In this document: positions 43,298 through 52,458 of the stretch, piece after piece | Layout of the letters: each line of letters begins with the position of its first letter | Numbering within the stretch: position 1 is the stretch's first letter | Assembly: GCA_000733415.1 (NCBI GenBank) | Contig: KL662191.1 | Location: 699,990-763,989 of the forward strand | DNA: 64,000 nt | Origin: [Leptolyngbya] sp. JSC-1 | Lineage (GTDB): Bacteria; Cyanobacteriota; Cyanobacteriia; Elainellales; Elainellaceae | Direction of reading: 5' to 3' | Translations under genes and position numbers: made by a program | The notes under the pieces: model-generated | What the model was told of the DNA's origin: nothing | The model's input: only the letters and a program-made list of their open reading frames with translations | Database searches by the model: none

Positions 43298-44776
43298 GTG
43301 AGTCAGCTTGTGTTTCATTCTGCGATCGAACTAGCCCAGATGATTCGTGCCCGTCAGGTTTCGGCGGTCGAAGTGGTGGAGGCTCATTTGGCTCAAATCG
43401 CCCAACACAACTCACGGCTGAATGCTATCTGTACCCTGGATGCGGAAAATGCTCGTCTGAGAGCGCAGCAAGCAGATGAAGCTCTAGCCAGAGGAGAAAT
43501 TTGGGGCGCGCTGCATGGGGTGCCGATCACAATCAAAGATATTTTTGAAACTGCTGGACTGCGTACCACTGCGGGCTACATTCCCCTCAAAAATTACATT
43601 CCTCAACAGGACGCTACGGCGGTCGCCCGACTGAAAGCGGCTGGAGCAGTGCTGTTGGGAAAAACCAACCTGGCCGAACTGGCCGGAGATTACCAGAGCA
43701 CCAACTCCTTGTTTCCAAGAGTCAATAATCCCTGGAATCTCAACTACACGGCAGGCGGCAGTTCCGGCGGCAGTGCGGCGGCAGTTGCAGCAGGTTTCGC
43801 AGCGCTGGATCTGGGCAACGATATTGCTGGTTCGGTGCGGCAGCCGGCTCACTTCTGCGGCGTGTATGGCCTCAAACCTACCGATCGCCGGATTTCGCTA
43901 GCTGGAACCATTCCGGAAGTCCCCGGTATGCCGATCTGTCTGCGGCAGATGATGACCGTGGGCTGCTTTGCACGGTCGCTGGCCGATCTGCACCTCTGCT
44001 TTTCTCTGATTGCCGGTGCCGATCCGTGTCGTCCCGATGTGCCGCCGGTGCCGCTCGATCAGCCTTCTGGTCGTTCGCTTCAGCAACTCAAAATCGCCTG
44101 GAGTGAAGCATGGCAGGCCGTACCCGTCAGTCGGGAAACCCGCAAGGCGATGGAGTCCGTGCAGCAACGGTTAGAGCAGACCGGAGCCAGCCTCGAGCCG
44201 TGGCAACCCGCGAATTTTGATCTGTCCGCAATTCTGAATCTCTACACCCGGATGGTGGCCTACATCAATAACTACGCCCAGCCCAAAGACCGCTACAACC
44301 TTCGCCGCAGCTTAACGCTAATTCTCCGCACCGCCACCCAAGGCGACAAAGCACTCCGCCAACTGGGAAACTTCAGTAATTTCCTACCGGAGCTGCTCAA
44401 CCCCAGCTTGAAGGGCTATTTCGAGGCGCTGACCGAACGCGACCAATGGATTGCCGCAATCGATGCCGCCTTAGCCGCATGGGATGTCTGGCTCTGCCCG
44501 GTGGCTGCTACCCCTGCCTTTTCCCATTGCCCCGCCTGGAGTGCAGTTGACATCGACGGCACCGCCTACCCGCACGGAATCGCCAACGGAGCCTACACAA
44601 TGCCCTTCAACCTCAGCGGTCATCCAGCCGTCGTGATTCCAATCGCGCAAACATCAAACGGCTTACCGATTGGCATGCAAATCGTCGGGCAGCGCTGGCG
44701 CGAGATCGAGCTATTGGCCATTGCCCAGGAAATCGATCAAGTGCTTCAAGGATTCCGCCACCCACCCGGCTATTGA
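43298..44776 (+). CDS. amidase signature family enzyme
   Basis: A 492-residue amidase. The catalytic Lys is in GVPITIKD near 78, the cis-Ser in AGGSSGGSAAAVAAGFAALDLGND near 152, and the nucleophilic Ser in DIAGSVRQPAHFCGVYGLKPT near 180. The family includes GatA, but the GatA-specific C-terminus is lacking and no gatB or gatC is present, so it is probably a hydrolase of small amides. Start GTG 43298 with AAGAGGAAAA upstream. Full length. Confidence 0.92.
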   Translation: MSQLVFHSAIELAQMIRARQVSAVEVVEAHLAQIAQHNSRLNAICTLDAENARLRAQQADEALARGEIWGALHGVPITIKDIFETAGLRTTAGYIPLKNYIPQQDATAVARLKAAGAVLLGKTNLAELAGDYQSTNSLFPRVNNPWNLNYTAGGSSGGSAAAVAAGFAALDLGNDIAGSVRQPAHFCGVYGLKPTDRRISLAGTIPEVPGMPICLRQMMTVGCFARSLADLHLCFSLIAGADPCRPDVPPVPLDQPSGRSLQQLKIAWSEAWQAVPVSRETRKAMESVQQRLEQTGASLEPWQPANFDLSAILNLYTRMVAYINNYAQPKDRYNLRRSLTLILRTATQGDKALRQLGNFSNFLPELLNPSLKGYFEALTERDQWIAAIDAALAAWDVWLCPVAATPAFSHCPAWSAVDIDGTAYPHGIANGAYTMPFNLSGHPAVVIPIAQTSNGLPIGMQIVGQRWREIELLAIAQEIDQVLQGFRHPPGY

Positions 44777-44934
44777 CCTGCTCACTTCTCGGCCTGCCAA
44801 ATCCTCTACTTCGATAAACTGATTCGATAAACTGATCAGTAAATCTGGCCCCAAATCTGACCACATCTGCCAGAACTCACCGCAACTCCTAACCCAATCG
44901 CTCTACCGTCAAATCACTCCCTGTTCCACTCACC

Positions 44935-44997
44935 AACTACTCCCCCTCCACCCCCTACCCTTCACCCCTTCACCCCCTACCCCTCCACCCCCTACCC
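44935..44997. repeat. C-rich tandem repeat abutting the Uma2-type gene
   Basis: CTACTCCCCCTCCACCCCCTACCCTTCACCCC, then further CTACCC and CACCCC units, run to within one base of ATG 44998. There is no purine-rich ribosome site before the start. Related to 4053-4106 and 35665-35709. Confidence 0.7.
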
Positions 44998-45870
44998 ATG
45001 ACCTCCCCCCATCGCCTGCCCACAGATCCGCCTCGCTCGCCCCGGGAAACCCTGCCGACGATGTATGATTTGCCCAGCGAAGACCCTGAGGAGCCAGGAT
45101 TGCCCGACATCTTTCATGATTTGCAACCCCAACTGCTAAGTGCCACCCTGCGGCTGAAAGCCTATTCCCAAAATGAAATCTTCACCGGCACCGACTTGAA
45201 CCTCTACTACGATGTGCACCATCCGCTTTGGCATAAGCGCCCGGACTGGTTTTTGGCCTTGGGCGTACCCCGACTTTACGATGGCGTTGATTTGCGAGCC
45301 AGCTATGTGGTGTGGCAAGAGGGCGTGAACCCGTTTGTGGTGGTCGAGTTGCTTTCTCCCGGTACCGAAAAAGAGGACTTGGGGCCGTTTGCTGGTACAG
45401 AACCAAGCCTGGAAGACCTAACCGATGCGGATCAAAGCTCAGAGTCTGATTTTTCTGATCGCAGGACAGGAGCTACCGCTGAGTCTGGCAATGGTCAGAC
45501 CGGAAAAGCTTCTCCCCCTGGCAAATGGCAAGTCTACGAGCAAATTCTGCGAGTTCCCTACTATCTGGTGTTTAGCCGCTATACGAATCGCCTCCGCTGC
45601 TTTCAGTTGATGGGCGGCCATTATCAAGAACAGCTCTTAGCAGCAGACGATCCGCGAGTTTGGATTCCAGAATTGGAGTTGGGTTTGGGCCTCTGGCAGG
45701 GCGAGTACGACGGCATCAATCGCTTGTGGCTGCGCTGGTACGATGCCTCTGGTAGCTGGGTGCCCACCGAAGCCGAACAAGCCCGACTCGAAGCCGAGCA
45801 GCTTCGACTAGAAAACGCACGATTGGCAGAACGACTGCGGCAGTTGGGTATCGATCCAGAGGAGATTTGA
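44998..45870 (+). CDS. Uma2 family (DUF820) putative endonuclease
   Basis: A 290-residue PDDEXK-fold protein of a family greatly expanded in cyanobacteria. Landmarks are RPDWFLALGVPRLYDGVDLRASYVVWQEGVNPFVVVELLSPGTEKEDLG (the acidic and Glu catalytic region, about 80-128) and KWQVYEQILRVPYYLVFSRYTNRLRCFQL near 177-205. An insert (about 130-175, Ser/Glu/Gly/Thr-rich) interrupts the fold. The end is a coiled coil (EAEQARLEAEQLRLENARLAERLRQLGIDPEE). Nuclease activity is inferred from fold; the biological role of the family is unclear. An ATG at 45061 is an alternative start. Confidence 0.85.
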   Translation: MTSPHRLPTDPPRSPRETLPTMYDLPSEDPEEPGLPDIFHDLQPQLLSATLRLKAYSQNEIFTGTDLNLYYDVHHPLWHKRPDWFLALGVPRLYDGVDLRASYVVWQEGVNPFVVVELLSPGTEKEDLGPFAGTEPSLEDLTDADQSSESDFSDRRTGATAESGNGQTGKASPPGKWQVYEQILRVPYYLVFSRYTNRLRCFQLMGGHYQEQLLAADDPRVWIPELELGLGLWQGEYDGINRLWLRWYDASGSWVPTEAEQARLEAEQLRLENARLAERLRQLGIDPEEI

Positions 45871-46123
45871 TCCCCTAAAAGGCCACACGACCAGCCCCCT
45901 GCCTTGTTAGGATTGAGCCAGGATCAACCCATCAGCGATCCGCCCTTCATTGGTCTTGCCTTCATTGGTCTCGATCGACTGTCTGTATCTGCTCTGACAG
46001 CAAAAAAAGTGACATTAATTTTTTGATCTCAACTTTACTAAGTATTGTTACCTGTCGGTGCTATGATCTTTGAGGGTCAAGCTTGACCCAGCCAACTACT
46101 CCGAACTAGGTTCTATAGGTTCC

Positions 46124-46585
46124 GTGAACTCGTCAGAACTACCGCTTGAGCCGACCACACCTGAGACAGAATTGCAGTCCGATATTTCGCCAGAGAATCA
46201 GCCTGGTGGCTTACTGCCAGAGCCGAATCCCTCCATGCAGGAATATTACAAGCTGCAAACGTACCTGCTGAAAGTAACCCTGATATTAACAGGAATTATT
46301 TTCCTCTCGGTTTGGATTTTCTACTCTCTTAATATTGCGCTCAATTATCTAATTGGCGCGTGCACAGGTGTGGTTTACTTAAAAATGTTGGCTAGAAACG
46401 TGGAGCAGCTTGGTAGGCAGCGCAAGCAGGTAGGCAAGACGCAGCTAGCATTGTTTGTTGTTGTCATTGTATTGGCATCGCAACTGCAACAGCTAGAAAT
46501 CTTACCTATTTTTTTGGGTTTCCTGACCTATAAAGCAGCGCTCATCGTTTTTATGTTTCGGACCCTATCTACTCCTTATTCTTAG
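46124..46585 (+). CDS. atpI: ATP synthase-associated protein I (Atp1)
   Basis: First gene of the ATP synthase operon. A small membrane protein, not a structural subunit, thought to help c-ring assembly. Hydrophobic helices are at LLKVTLILTGIIFLSVWIFYSLNIALNYLIGACTGVVYL and LALFVVVIVLASQ plus ILPIFLGFLTYKAALIVFMF. The start is uncertain: TTG 46070, GTG 46124 or ATG 46235 (MQEYYKLQTYLLK). I choose GTG 46124 because the N-terminal part LEPTTPETELQSD looks protein-like. The cyanobacterial name is atp1; atpI often denotes subunit a. Confidence 0.8.
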   Translation: MNSSELPLEPTTPETELQSDISPENQPGGLLPEPNPSMQEYYKLQTYLLKVTLILTGIIFLSVWIFYSLNIALNYLIGACTGVVYLKMLARNVEQLGRQRKQVGKTQLALFVVVIVLASQLQQLEILPIFLGFLTYKAALIVFMFRTLSTPYS

Positions 46586-46654
46586 ATTTTTCTACGAAGC
46601 AGGAGTAGATGCTTTTAGAGTGTCTTATGTCCACTATTTTTGGACAGTTTTTTG

Positions 46655-47416
46655 ATGCAAATGCTGAGTTTTCTGGACACCTTCACTGCGTTTCCGCTGG
46701 CTGAATTAGAAGTGGGCAAACACTTCTATTGGGAAATCGGCAACCTCAAACTCCACGGGCAAGTTTTTATCACGAGCTGGATTGTGATTGCGATCTTGCT
46801 GACGGCTTCTGTGCTGGCCACTCGCAATATCCAGCGGGTGCCGCAGGGAATCCAAAACGTGATGGAATACGCTCTGGAATTTGTGCGCGATATTGCCAAA
46901 AACCAGTTAGGCGAAAAGGAATATCGTCCTTGGCTGCCATTTATTGGTACGCTGTTCCTGTTTATTTTCGTTTCTAACTGGTCAGGGGCATTAATTCCTT
47001 GGCGGTTGATTGAGCTGCCGGAAGGCGAGTTGGCCGCTCCGACGAGCGATATCAACACCACGGTGGCACTAGCGCTGCTGACATCCCTAGCATACTTCTA
47101 TGCCGGATTTAGCAAGCGAGGGCTGGGCTACTTCTCGAAGTATGTCGAGCCGACCCCGATTTTGCTGCCGATTGCCATCCTAGAAGATTTCACCAAACCC
47201 CTTTCCCTCAGCTTCCGACTTTTCGGCAACATTCTGGCGGATGAACTAGTCGTTGCCGTGCTGGTTCTGCTAGTGCCGCTGTTTGTGCCGATCCCGGTAA
47301 TGCTGTTGGGGTTGTTTACTAGTGCCATTCAGGCGCTTGTATTTGCCACTCTGGCAGGTGCCTACATTCATGAGGCCGTCGAGGGGCACGGTGGAGAGGA
47401 GCATGAAGCGCATTAG
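46655..47416 (+). CDS. atpB: ATP synthase F0 subunit a (cyanobacterial atpI)
   Basis: The proton-channel subunit of thylakoid and plasma membrane ATP synthase. Five to six transmembrane helices. The essential Arg lies in FTKPLSLSFRLFGNILADELVVAVL, and the C-terminal helix is FTSAIQALVFATLAGAYIHEAVEGH. Start ATG 46655 (MQMLSFLDTFTAFPLAELEV); a TTG at 46640 is open but unlikely. The His/Glu-rich tail GHGGEEHEAH is usual in cyanobacteria. Confidence 0.95.
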   Translation: MQMLSFLDTFTAFPLAELEVGKHFYWEIGNLKLHGQVFITSWIVIAILLTASVLATRNIQRVPQGIQNVMEYALEFVRDIAKNQLGEKEYRPWLPFIGTLFLFIFVSNWSGALIPWRLIELPEGELAAPTSDINTTVALALLTSLAYFYAGFSKRGLGYFSKYVEPTPILLPIAILEDFTKPLSLSFRLFGNILADELVVAVLVLLVPLFVPIPVMLLGLFTSAIQALVFATLAGAYIHEAVEGHGGEEHEAH

Positions 47417-47566
47417 TGCTCTTGCTGACGTAAGGTTTTGGAGTTCTGAATTGTAGGTTTGGACTAGATTTATCCTGCCGACAATGCTGACCTCTGGTCA
47501 GAGAAATCAGAAGCCAAAAAGTTGAACATGTCATTCATTTGTTTTGTTTACTGAAGGAAGAAAATC

Positions 47567-47812
47567 ATGAATCCTACTATTGCTGCTGCTTCTGTTATTG
47601 CTGCTGCTCTCGCAATTGGTTTGGCTGCAATTGGCCCTGGTATCGGTCAAGGAAATGCGTCGGGTAGTGCGGTTGAAGGTATTGCTCGTCAACCCGAAGC
47701 AGAAGGCAAGATCCGCGGTACGCTGCTGCTCACCCTGGCGTTCATGGAATCTCTGACCATCTATGGACTGGTAATCGCGCTGGTGCTTCTGTTTGCTAAC
47801 CCCTTCGCCTAA
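47567..47812 (+). CDS. atpE: ATP synthase F0 subunit c (cyanobacterial atpH)
   Basis: An 81-residue hairpin of two membrane helices that forms the rotor ring. The polar loop RQPEAEGKIRG is intact and the proton-carrying Glu is E61 in LAFMESLTIYGLVIALVLLFANPF. GGAAG-like AAGGAAG lies before ATG 47567. The GIGQGNASGSAVEG glycine motif of helix 1 is intact. Confidence 0.98.
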   Translation: MNPTIAAASVIAAALAIGLAAIGPGIGQGNASGSAVEGIARQPEAEGKIRGTLLLTLAFMESLTIYGLVIALVLLFANPFA

Positions 47813-48011
47813 GCAAGTCCAGCTCGCTATCAGCAGTCGGCTCGATGGTTAAATCGGCTCGTTCGTCTAGTCATTTCGTTTAGCCATCTAGAGACTGGCT
47901 GATAGCAACTGCTCGGCATTGTCTGATTTGTGACGCACAGCGCTTACCGTCCTACGGCCAGACCGTAACCCTACAGCAACCTGCATAACGTTCCTTCTGC
48001 GGAGACCGAAC

Positions 48012-48440
48012 ATGTTTGATTTTGACGCCACCTTACCCTTGATGGCGATTCAGTTTCTCATCCTAATGGTGCTGCTGAACCGGCTATTCTTCAAGCCGTT
48101 GATGAAAACGTTGGATGAGCGCGATAGCTACATTCGCTCGAATCAAGTCGATGCCCAAGAGCGGCTGGCAAAAGCCCAGCGTTTGATCCAGCAATACGAA
48201 GAAGAACTCGCAGCCTCGCGCCGGGAAGCCCAAGCATTGGTTGCTAGCGCTGAGGAAGAAGCGCAGAAGATTGCGGCCCAACGGTTAGCAGAAGCCCAGC
48301 AGGAAGCCCAAGCCCGACGGGAGCAAGCCCAGCAAGAACTGGATCGGCAGAAAGCAGAAGCGATGCAGGCGCTGGAACAGCAGGTGGATGCGCTCAGTCG
48401 GCAAATTCTCGACAAGGTTTTGGGAGCATCTGTGGGCTAA
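48012..48440 (+). CDS. atpF2: ATP synthase F0 subunit b' (cyanobacterial atpG)
   Basis: A 142-residue peripheral stalk subunit of photosynthetic organisms, forming a heterodimer with b. The N-terminal helix ATLPLMAIQFLILMVLLNRLFFKPLM is membrane-embedded; the rest is a long charged coiled coil (ERLAKAQRLIQQYEEELAASRREAQALVASAEEEAQKIAAQRL). It precedes subunit b with a 131-base spacer. Confidence 0.95.
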   Translation: MFDFDATLPLMAIQFLILMVLLNRLFFKPLMKTLDERDSYIRSNQVDAQERLAKAQRLIQQYEEELAASRREAQALVASAEEEAQKIAAQRLAEAQQEAQARREQAQQELDRQKAEAMQALEQQVDALSRQILDKVLGASVG

Positions 48441-48571
48441 GCGGTTTAGGGGTTGAGTTCAACTATGAGTTCAACTAACTGCATTTAACCAACTGCTTTT
48501 GCCCTGTGGCCAGAATCACCATCAACGAGCTGACGGGTTTGCTCAACAACTATCTACAGTAGACGATACCT

Positions 48572-49102
48572 ATGGGGACGCTGATATTACTAACTGCCGA
48601 AGCTGCCCATGAAGGGGGTTTTGGATTAAACTTCAATATTTTAGAAACCAACATCATCAACCTGGCGATTGTGATTGGCGTGTTGGTTTACTTTGGACGC
48701 AATATTTTAGGCAAAATTCTGGCGGACCGTCGCTCGCAGATCGAGCAGGCGATTCAGGAAGCCGAAGGTCGGGTGAAAGAAGCCGCGGCAGCCTTGGCTG
48801 AACAGCAACAGAAGTTGGCCCAGGCTCAAACCGAAGCCCAGCGCATCAAGGCCAATGCGGAAGCGAGCGCCCAATCTCTGCGGGAATCGATTCTAAAGCA
48901 GGCCGATGAAGATATTGCCCGCATGCAGTCCAGCGCCGCCCAGGATCTAGCAACCCAGCAGGAGCGAGTGATTGCAGAACTGCGGCAGCGGGTGGCAGCC
49001 ATGGCAGTGCAAAAGGCAGAGGCTCACCTGAGAGAGCAAATGGGTGAAGACTCGCAACGTCAATTGATCGACCGCAGTATTGCCATGATTGGAGGTTCGT
49101 GA
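48572..49102 (+). CDS. atpF: ATP synthase F0 subunit b
   Basis: A 176-residue peripheral stalk subunit with membrane anchor FNILETNIINLAIVIGVLVYFGRNILGKIL (about 22-50) and a long coiled coil (RRSQIEQAIQEAEGRVKEAAAALAEQQQKLAQAQTEAQRIK). The stop TGA overlaps the ATG of the delta gene (ATGA-type junction at 49100-49104), indicating coupled translation. Confidence 0.96.
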   Translation: MGTLILLTAEAAHEGGFGLNFNILETNIINLAIVIGVLVYFGRNILGKILADRRSQIEQAIQEAEGRVKEAAAALAEQQQKLAQAQTEAQRIKANAEASAQSLRESILKQADEDIARMQSSAAQDLATQQERVIAELRQRVAAMAVQKAEAHLREQMGEDSQRQLIDRSIAMIGGS

Positions 49103-49659
49103 TGCAATCTACTCTGACCCTTAGCGAAATTGCTGAACCTTACGCCCAAGCGCTGATGTCGGTGGCGCAGTCCAACAACCTGACCGACGCATTTGGTGAA
49201 GACACCAAGGCTCTGCAAGCCCTGTTGGCGGAATCTGAGGATCTCAAGTTCCTAGTCACCAGTCCGATCATCGATTCCGAGAAGAAAAAGGCGGTGATTC
49301 GTCAGATCCTGGGCGAGCAGATTCATTCCTACATGCTGAATTTCCTGCTGCTGCTGATAGATCGCGGACGGATCATGCTGTTGCCTCAGGTATGTGAGCA
49401 GTACCAGTCCCTGCTGCGGCAGTTGAAACAAACCGTGTTGGCGGAAGTGACTTCGGCTGTTGAACTAACGCCTGAGCAGCAAGAGGCGATTAAGCAAAAG
49501 GTGATGTCAACCGTGCAAGCCAGTCAGGTGGAGTTAGCAACTCGCGTCGATCCCGATTTGTTGGGCGGCGTCATCATCAAAGTTGGCTCTCAAGTGTTTG
49601 ACGCTAGCCTGCGCGGTCAGCTCCGGCGCATCGGTATCCGGTTAGGGGCACCAGCCTAG
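49102..49659 (+). CDS. atpH: ATP synthase F1 subunit delta (cyanobacterial atpD)
   Basis: Connects the peripheral stalk to the top of F1. About 185 residues: IAEPYAQALMSVAQSNNLTDAFGEDTKAL at the N-terminus and VDPDLLGGVIIKVGSQVFDASLRGQLRRI, the delta/OSCP signature, near the C-terminus. Start ATG 49102 with GGAGG six bases upstream; a GTG one codon earlier is also open. Confidence 0.96.
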   Translation: MQSTLTLSEIAEPYAQALMSVAQSNNLTDAFGEDTKALQALLAESEDLKFLVTSPIIDSEKKKAVIRQILGEQIHSYMLNFLLLLIDRGRIMLLPQVCEQYQSLLRQLKQTVLAEVTSAVELTPEQQEAIKQKVMSTVQASQVELATRVDPDLLGGVIIKVGSQVFDASLRGQLRRIGIRLGAPA

Positions 49660-49720
49660 CCAGCATGTGTGAGTTCTAAGTTGGTTCCAGCACTCATTAA
49701 CCCATTTAGCGAGAGGACTT

Positions 49721-51226
49721 ATGGCAATTAGTATTAGACCCGACGAAGTTAGCAGCATTATTCGCCAGCAAATCGAGCAGTACGACCAGGAAGTTAAGGT
49801 TTCCAATGTGGGTACCGTCCTGCAAGTCGGCGACGGGATTGCCCGCGTCTATGGCCTAGAGCAAGTGATGGCTGGTGAGCTAGTCGAGTTTGAAGATGGC
49901 ACAGTCGGCATTGCCCAAAACCTGGAAGAAGACAACGTCGGTGCCGTATTGATGGGCGATGGCATCAATATTCAGGAAGGCAGCTCGGTCACAGCGACGG
50001 GCCGGATTGCGGCGATTCCGGTAGGCGATGCGCTGATCGGTCGCGTAGTAGACGCCTTGGCGCGTCCGATCGACGGTAAGGGCGATATTCAAGCCAGCGA
50101 AACTCGTTTGATTGAGTCTTCGGCACCGGGGATCATTGAACGGAAGTCGGTATATGAGCCGATGCAAACCGGCATTACCGCGATCGACGCCATGATTCCC
50201 ATCGGTCGGGGCCAGCGCGAGCTGATCATTGGCGACCGTCAAACCGGCAAGACCACGATTGCGGTAGACACGATTCTGAATCAGAAGGGCGGCGACGTGA
50301 TCTGCGTCTATGTGGCCATCGGTCAGAAAGCCTCTACGGTGGCTCAGGTCGTGGAAGTCTTCCGGGAGCGCGGCGCATTGGATTACACGATTGTGGTGGC
50401 CGCCAACGCCAGTGACCCGGCTGCTTTGCAATTCTTGGCTCCCTATACCGGCGCAACGATTGCCGAGTACTTCATGTACAAAGGCAAGCACACGCTAGTA
50501 GTCTATGATGACCTGACCAAGCAAGCCCAAGCCTATCGTCAAATTTCGCTGTTGCTGCGTCGTCCGCCCGGTCGGGAAGCCTATCCCGGAGACGTGTTTT
50601 ACCTGCACTCGCGCTTGCTAGAGCGGGCCGCTAAGCTCAGCCCTGAGTTGGGCGAAGGCAGCATGACCGCTCTGCCGATTGTGGAAACCCAAGCCGGTGA
50701 CGTGTCGGCCTACATTCCCACCAACGTGATTTCGATTACGGACGGTCAGATCTTTTTGTCATCTGACCTGTTCTATTCCGGTCAGCGTCCGGCGGTGAAC
50801 CCTGGTATCTCCGTATCGCGGGTGGGTTCGGCAGCCCAAACCAAGGCAATGAAGAAAGTAGCTGGTAAGGTGAAGCTGGAATTGGCCCAGTTTGACGAAC
50901 TGCAAGCCTTTGCGCAGTTTGCCTCGGATCTAGACCAGGCAACCCGAAACCAGTTGGCTCGTGGTCAGCGCTTACGGGAAATTCTCAAACAGCCTCAATA
51001 CTCGCCGCTCACAGTGTCGGACCAAGTTGCGCTCATCTACACTGGCATCAACGGCTACCTCGATGACATCCCAGTAGAAAAGGTAACTGCCTTTGTCAAG
51101 GGCCTGCGCGACTACCTGAAGACCAGCAAGTATACGGAAATCGTCAGCAGCCAGAAGCAACTCACCGACGAAGCCGAAGCGGCCCTGAAGGAAGCCATCA
51201 CCGAATTCAAGAAGGGGTTCCAATAA
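49721..51226 (+). CDS. atpA: ATP synthase F1 subunit alpha
   Basis: A 501-residue non-catalytic nucleotide-binding subunit. The P-loop is GDRQTGKT near 169-176, with YVAIGQKASTVAQVVE, and the signature PAVNPGISVSRVGS near 362. The C-terminus is ITEFKKGFQ. GCGAGAGG lies nine bases before ATG 49721. Full length. A 72-base inverted-repeat element starts immediately after the stop. Confidence 0.98.
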   Translation: MAISIRPDEVSSIIRQQIEQYDQEVKVSNVGTVLQVGDGIARVYGLEQVMAGELVEFEDGTVGIAQNLEEDNVGAVLMGDGINIQEGSSVTATGRIAAIPVGDALIGRVVDALARPIDGKGDIQASETRLIESSAPGIIERKSVYEPMQTGITAIDAMIPIGRGQRELIIGDRQTGKTTIAVDTILNQKGGDVICVYVAIGQKASTVAQVVEVFRERGALDYTIVVAANASDPAALQFLAPYTGATIAEYFMYKGKHTLVVYDDLTKQAQAYRQISLLLRRPPGREAYPGDVFYLHSRLLERAAKLSPELGEGSMTALPIVETQAGDVSAYIPTNVISITDGQIFLSSDLFYSGQRPAVNPGISVSRVGSAAQTKAMKKVAGKVKLELAQFDELQAFAQFASDLDQATRNQLARGQRLREILKQPQYSPLTVSDQVALIYTGINGYLDDIPVEKVTAFVKGLRDYLKTSKYTEIVSSQKQLTDEAEAALKEAITEFKKGFQ

Positions 51227-51229
51227 AGG

Positions 51230-51301
51230 TAGGGGTGAAGCATTTGAGTGATGTATAGCTGAGTCGATTAGAAAGTTAGCTTGCCAAATGCTTTGCCCTT
51301 A
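51230..51301. mobile_element. 72-bp inverted-repeat element between atpA and the gamma gene
   Basis: The ends TAGGGGTGAAGCATTTG (51230-51246) and CAAATGCTTTGCCCTTA (51285-51301) are imperfect inverted repeats of 17 bases and begin and end in TA. The same arms (GAAGCATTTG...CAAATGCTT) occur inside the two larger MITEs at 22.7 and 34.1 kb. It follows the atpA stop by four bases and could fold in the operon mRNA. Confidence 0.75.
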
Positions 51302-51425
51302 CTTAGGTCGAGGTTTTGAGTTGGGAAGCGGATCGCCTCGCTCAAGACTCAAAACTAGGCAGCGTAGAAAATCTGTCTTCCCTAACTCAAAACTCAGAAC
51401 TTAACACTCAACACTGCTTAAACGT

Positions 51426-52376
51426 ATGCCTAGCCTGAAAGAAATTCGTGACCGGATTCAGTCGGTCAAAAATACGCGAAAAATTACTGAAGCGATGCGG
51501 CTAGTGGCGGCGGCTAAGGTGCGTCGTGCTCAGGAGCAGGTGATTGCTACTCGTCCATTTGCCGACCGCTTGGCCGGGGTTTTGTTTGGCTTGCAAACGC
51601 GGCTGCGGTTTGAAGAGGCCAACCTACCGCTGCTGCGGAAGCGGGAATTGAAATCGGTCGGTCTGCTGGTGGTAACGGGTGATCGCGGTCTGTGCGGCGG
51701 TTACAATGCTAACGTACTGCGGCGGGCCGAACGGCGGATCAAGGAACTGCAAGCCGAAGGACTGAACTATACGCTGGTGCTGGTGGGCCGCAAGGCGATT
51801 CAGTACTTCCAGCGTCGCAATCAGCCGATTAGTGCTAGCTTCTCTGGTCTGGAGCAAATTCCTACCGCCTCCGAAGCCTCGAACATTGCCGATGAGCTAC
51901 TGTCGCTGTTTTTGTCAGAGTCGGTGGACCGGGTTGAGTTGATCTACACCAAGTTCGTTTCGCTGGTCAGTTCACGTCCGGTGATCCAAACCCTGCTGCC
52001 CCTAGACCCCGAAGAGTTTGTCGATCAAGAAGACGAGATTTTCCGCTTGACGACTCGCGGCGGGGAATTTGCGGTGGAACGTCAGCAGGTAACGATGCAA
52101 GCTCCGACTCCCTTCGCCAAGGACATGATTTTCGAGCAAGACCCGGTACAGATCCTGGATGCGCTGCTGCCGCTGTATCTGAATAACCAGTTGCTGCGCG
52201 CTCTGCAAGAATCTGCCGCCAGTGAGCTAGCCGCCCGAATGACGGCCATGAGCAACGCCAGCGACAACGCGCAGGAATTAGCCAAAACGCTGACCCTGTC
52301 CTACAACAAGGCCCGTCAGGCTGCGATTACCCAGCAGTTGATGGAAGTGGTCGGCGGTGCAGAAGCTCTGAGCTAG
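51426..52376 (+). CDS. atpG: ATP synthase F1 subunit gamma (cyanobacterial atpC)
   Basis: A 316-residue central stalk subunit, MPSLKEIRDRIQSVKNTRKITEAMRLVAAAKVRRAQ at the start, GDRGLCGGYNANVLRRAE near 80 and the C-terminal helix ELAARMTAMSNASDNAQELAKTLTLSYNKARQAAITQQLMEVVGG. The phototroph-specific insert (about 195-235: PEEFVDQEDEIFRLTTRGGEFAVERQQV) is present. It lacks the two cysteines that give chloroplast gamma its redox switch, as expected for cyanobacteria. It is separated from atpA by a 200-base spacer with a palindromic element. Confidence 0.97.
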   Translation: MPSLKEIRDRIQSVKNTRKITEAMRLVAAAKVRRAQEQVIATRPFADRLAGVLFGLQTRLRFEEANLPLLRKRELKSVGLLVVTGDRGLCGGYNANVLRRAERRIKELQAEGLNYTLVLVGRKAIQYFQRRNQPISASFSGLEQIPTASEASNIADELLSLFLSESVDRVELIYTKFVSLVSSRPVIQTLLPLDPEEFVDQEDEIFRLTTRGGEFAVERQQVTMQAPTPFAKDMIFEQDPVQILDALLPLYLNNQLLRALQESAASELAARMTAMSNASDNAQELAKTLTLSYNKARQAAITQQLMEVVGGAEALS

Positions 52377-52458
52377 GTCGGGTAGATCGGGTAGGTCAGC
52401 TTTCGCCTTGATTCGACTCAATAACTTTCAACATAACTTTCAACCAGAGGAGTGCTAG

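Noticed and set aside
48506..48562. An 18-codon frame between subunits b' and b
   Set aside because: Starts at GTG without a ribosome site and has no supporting evidence; more likely untranslated spacer.
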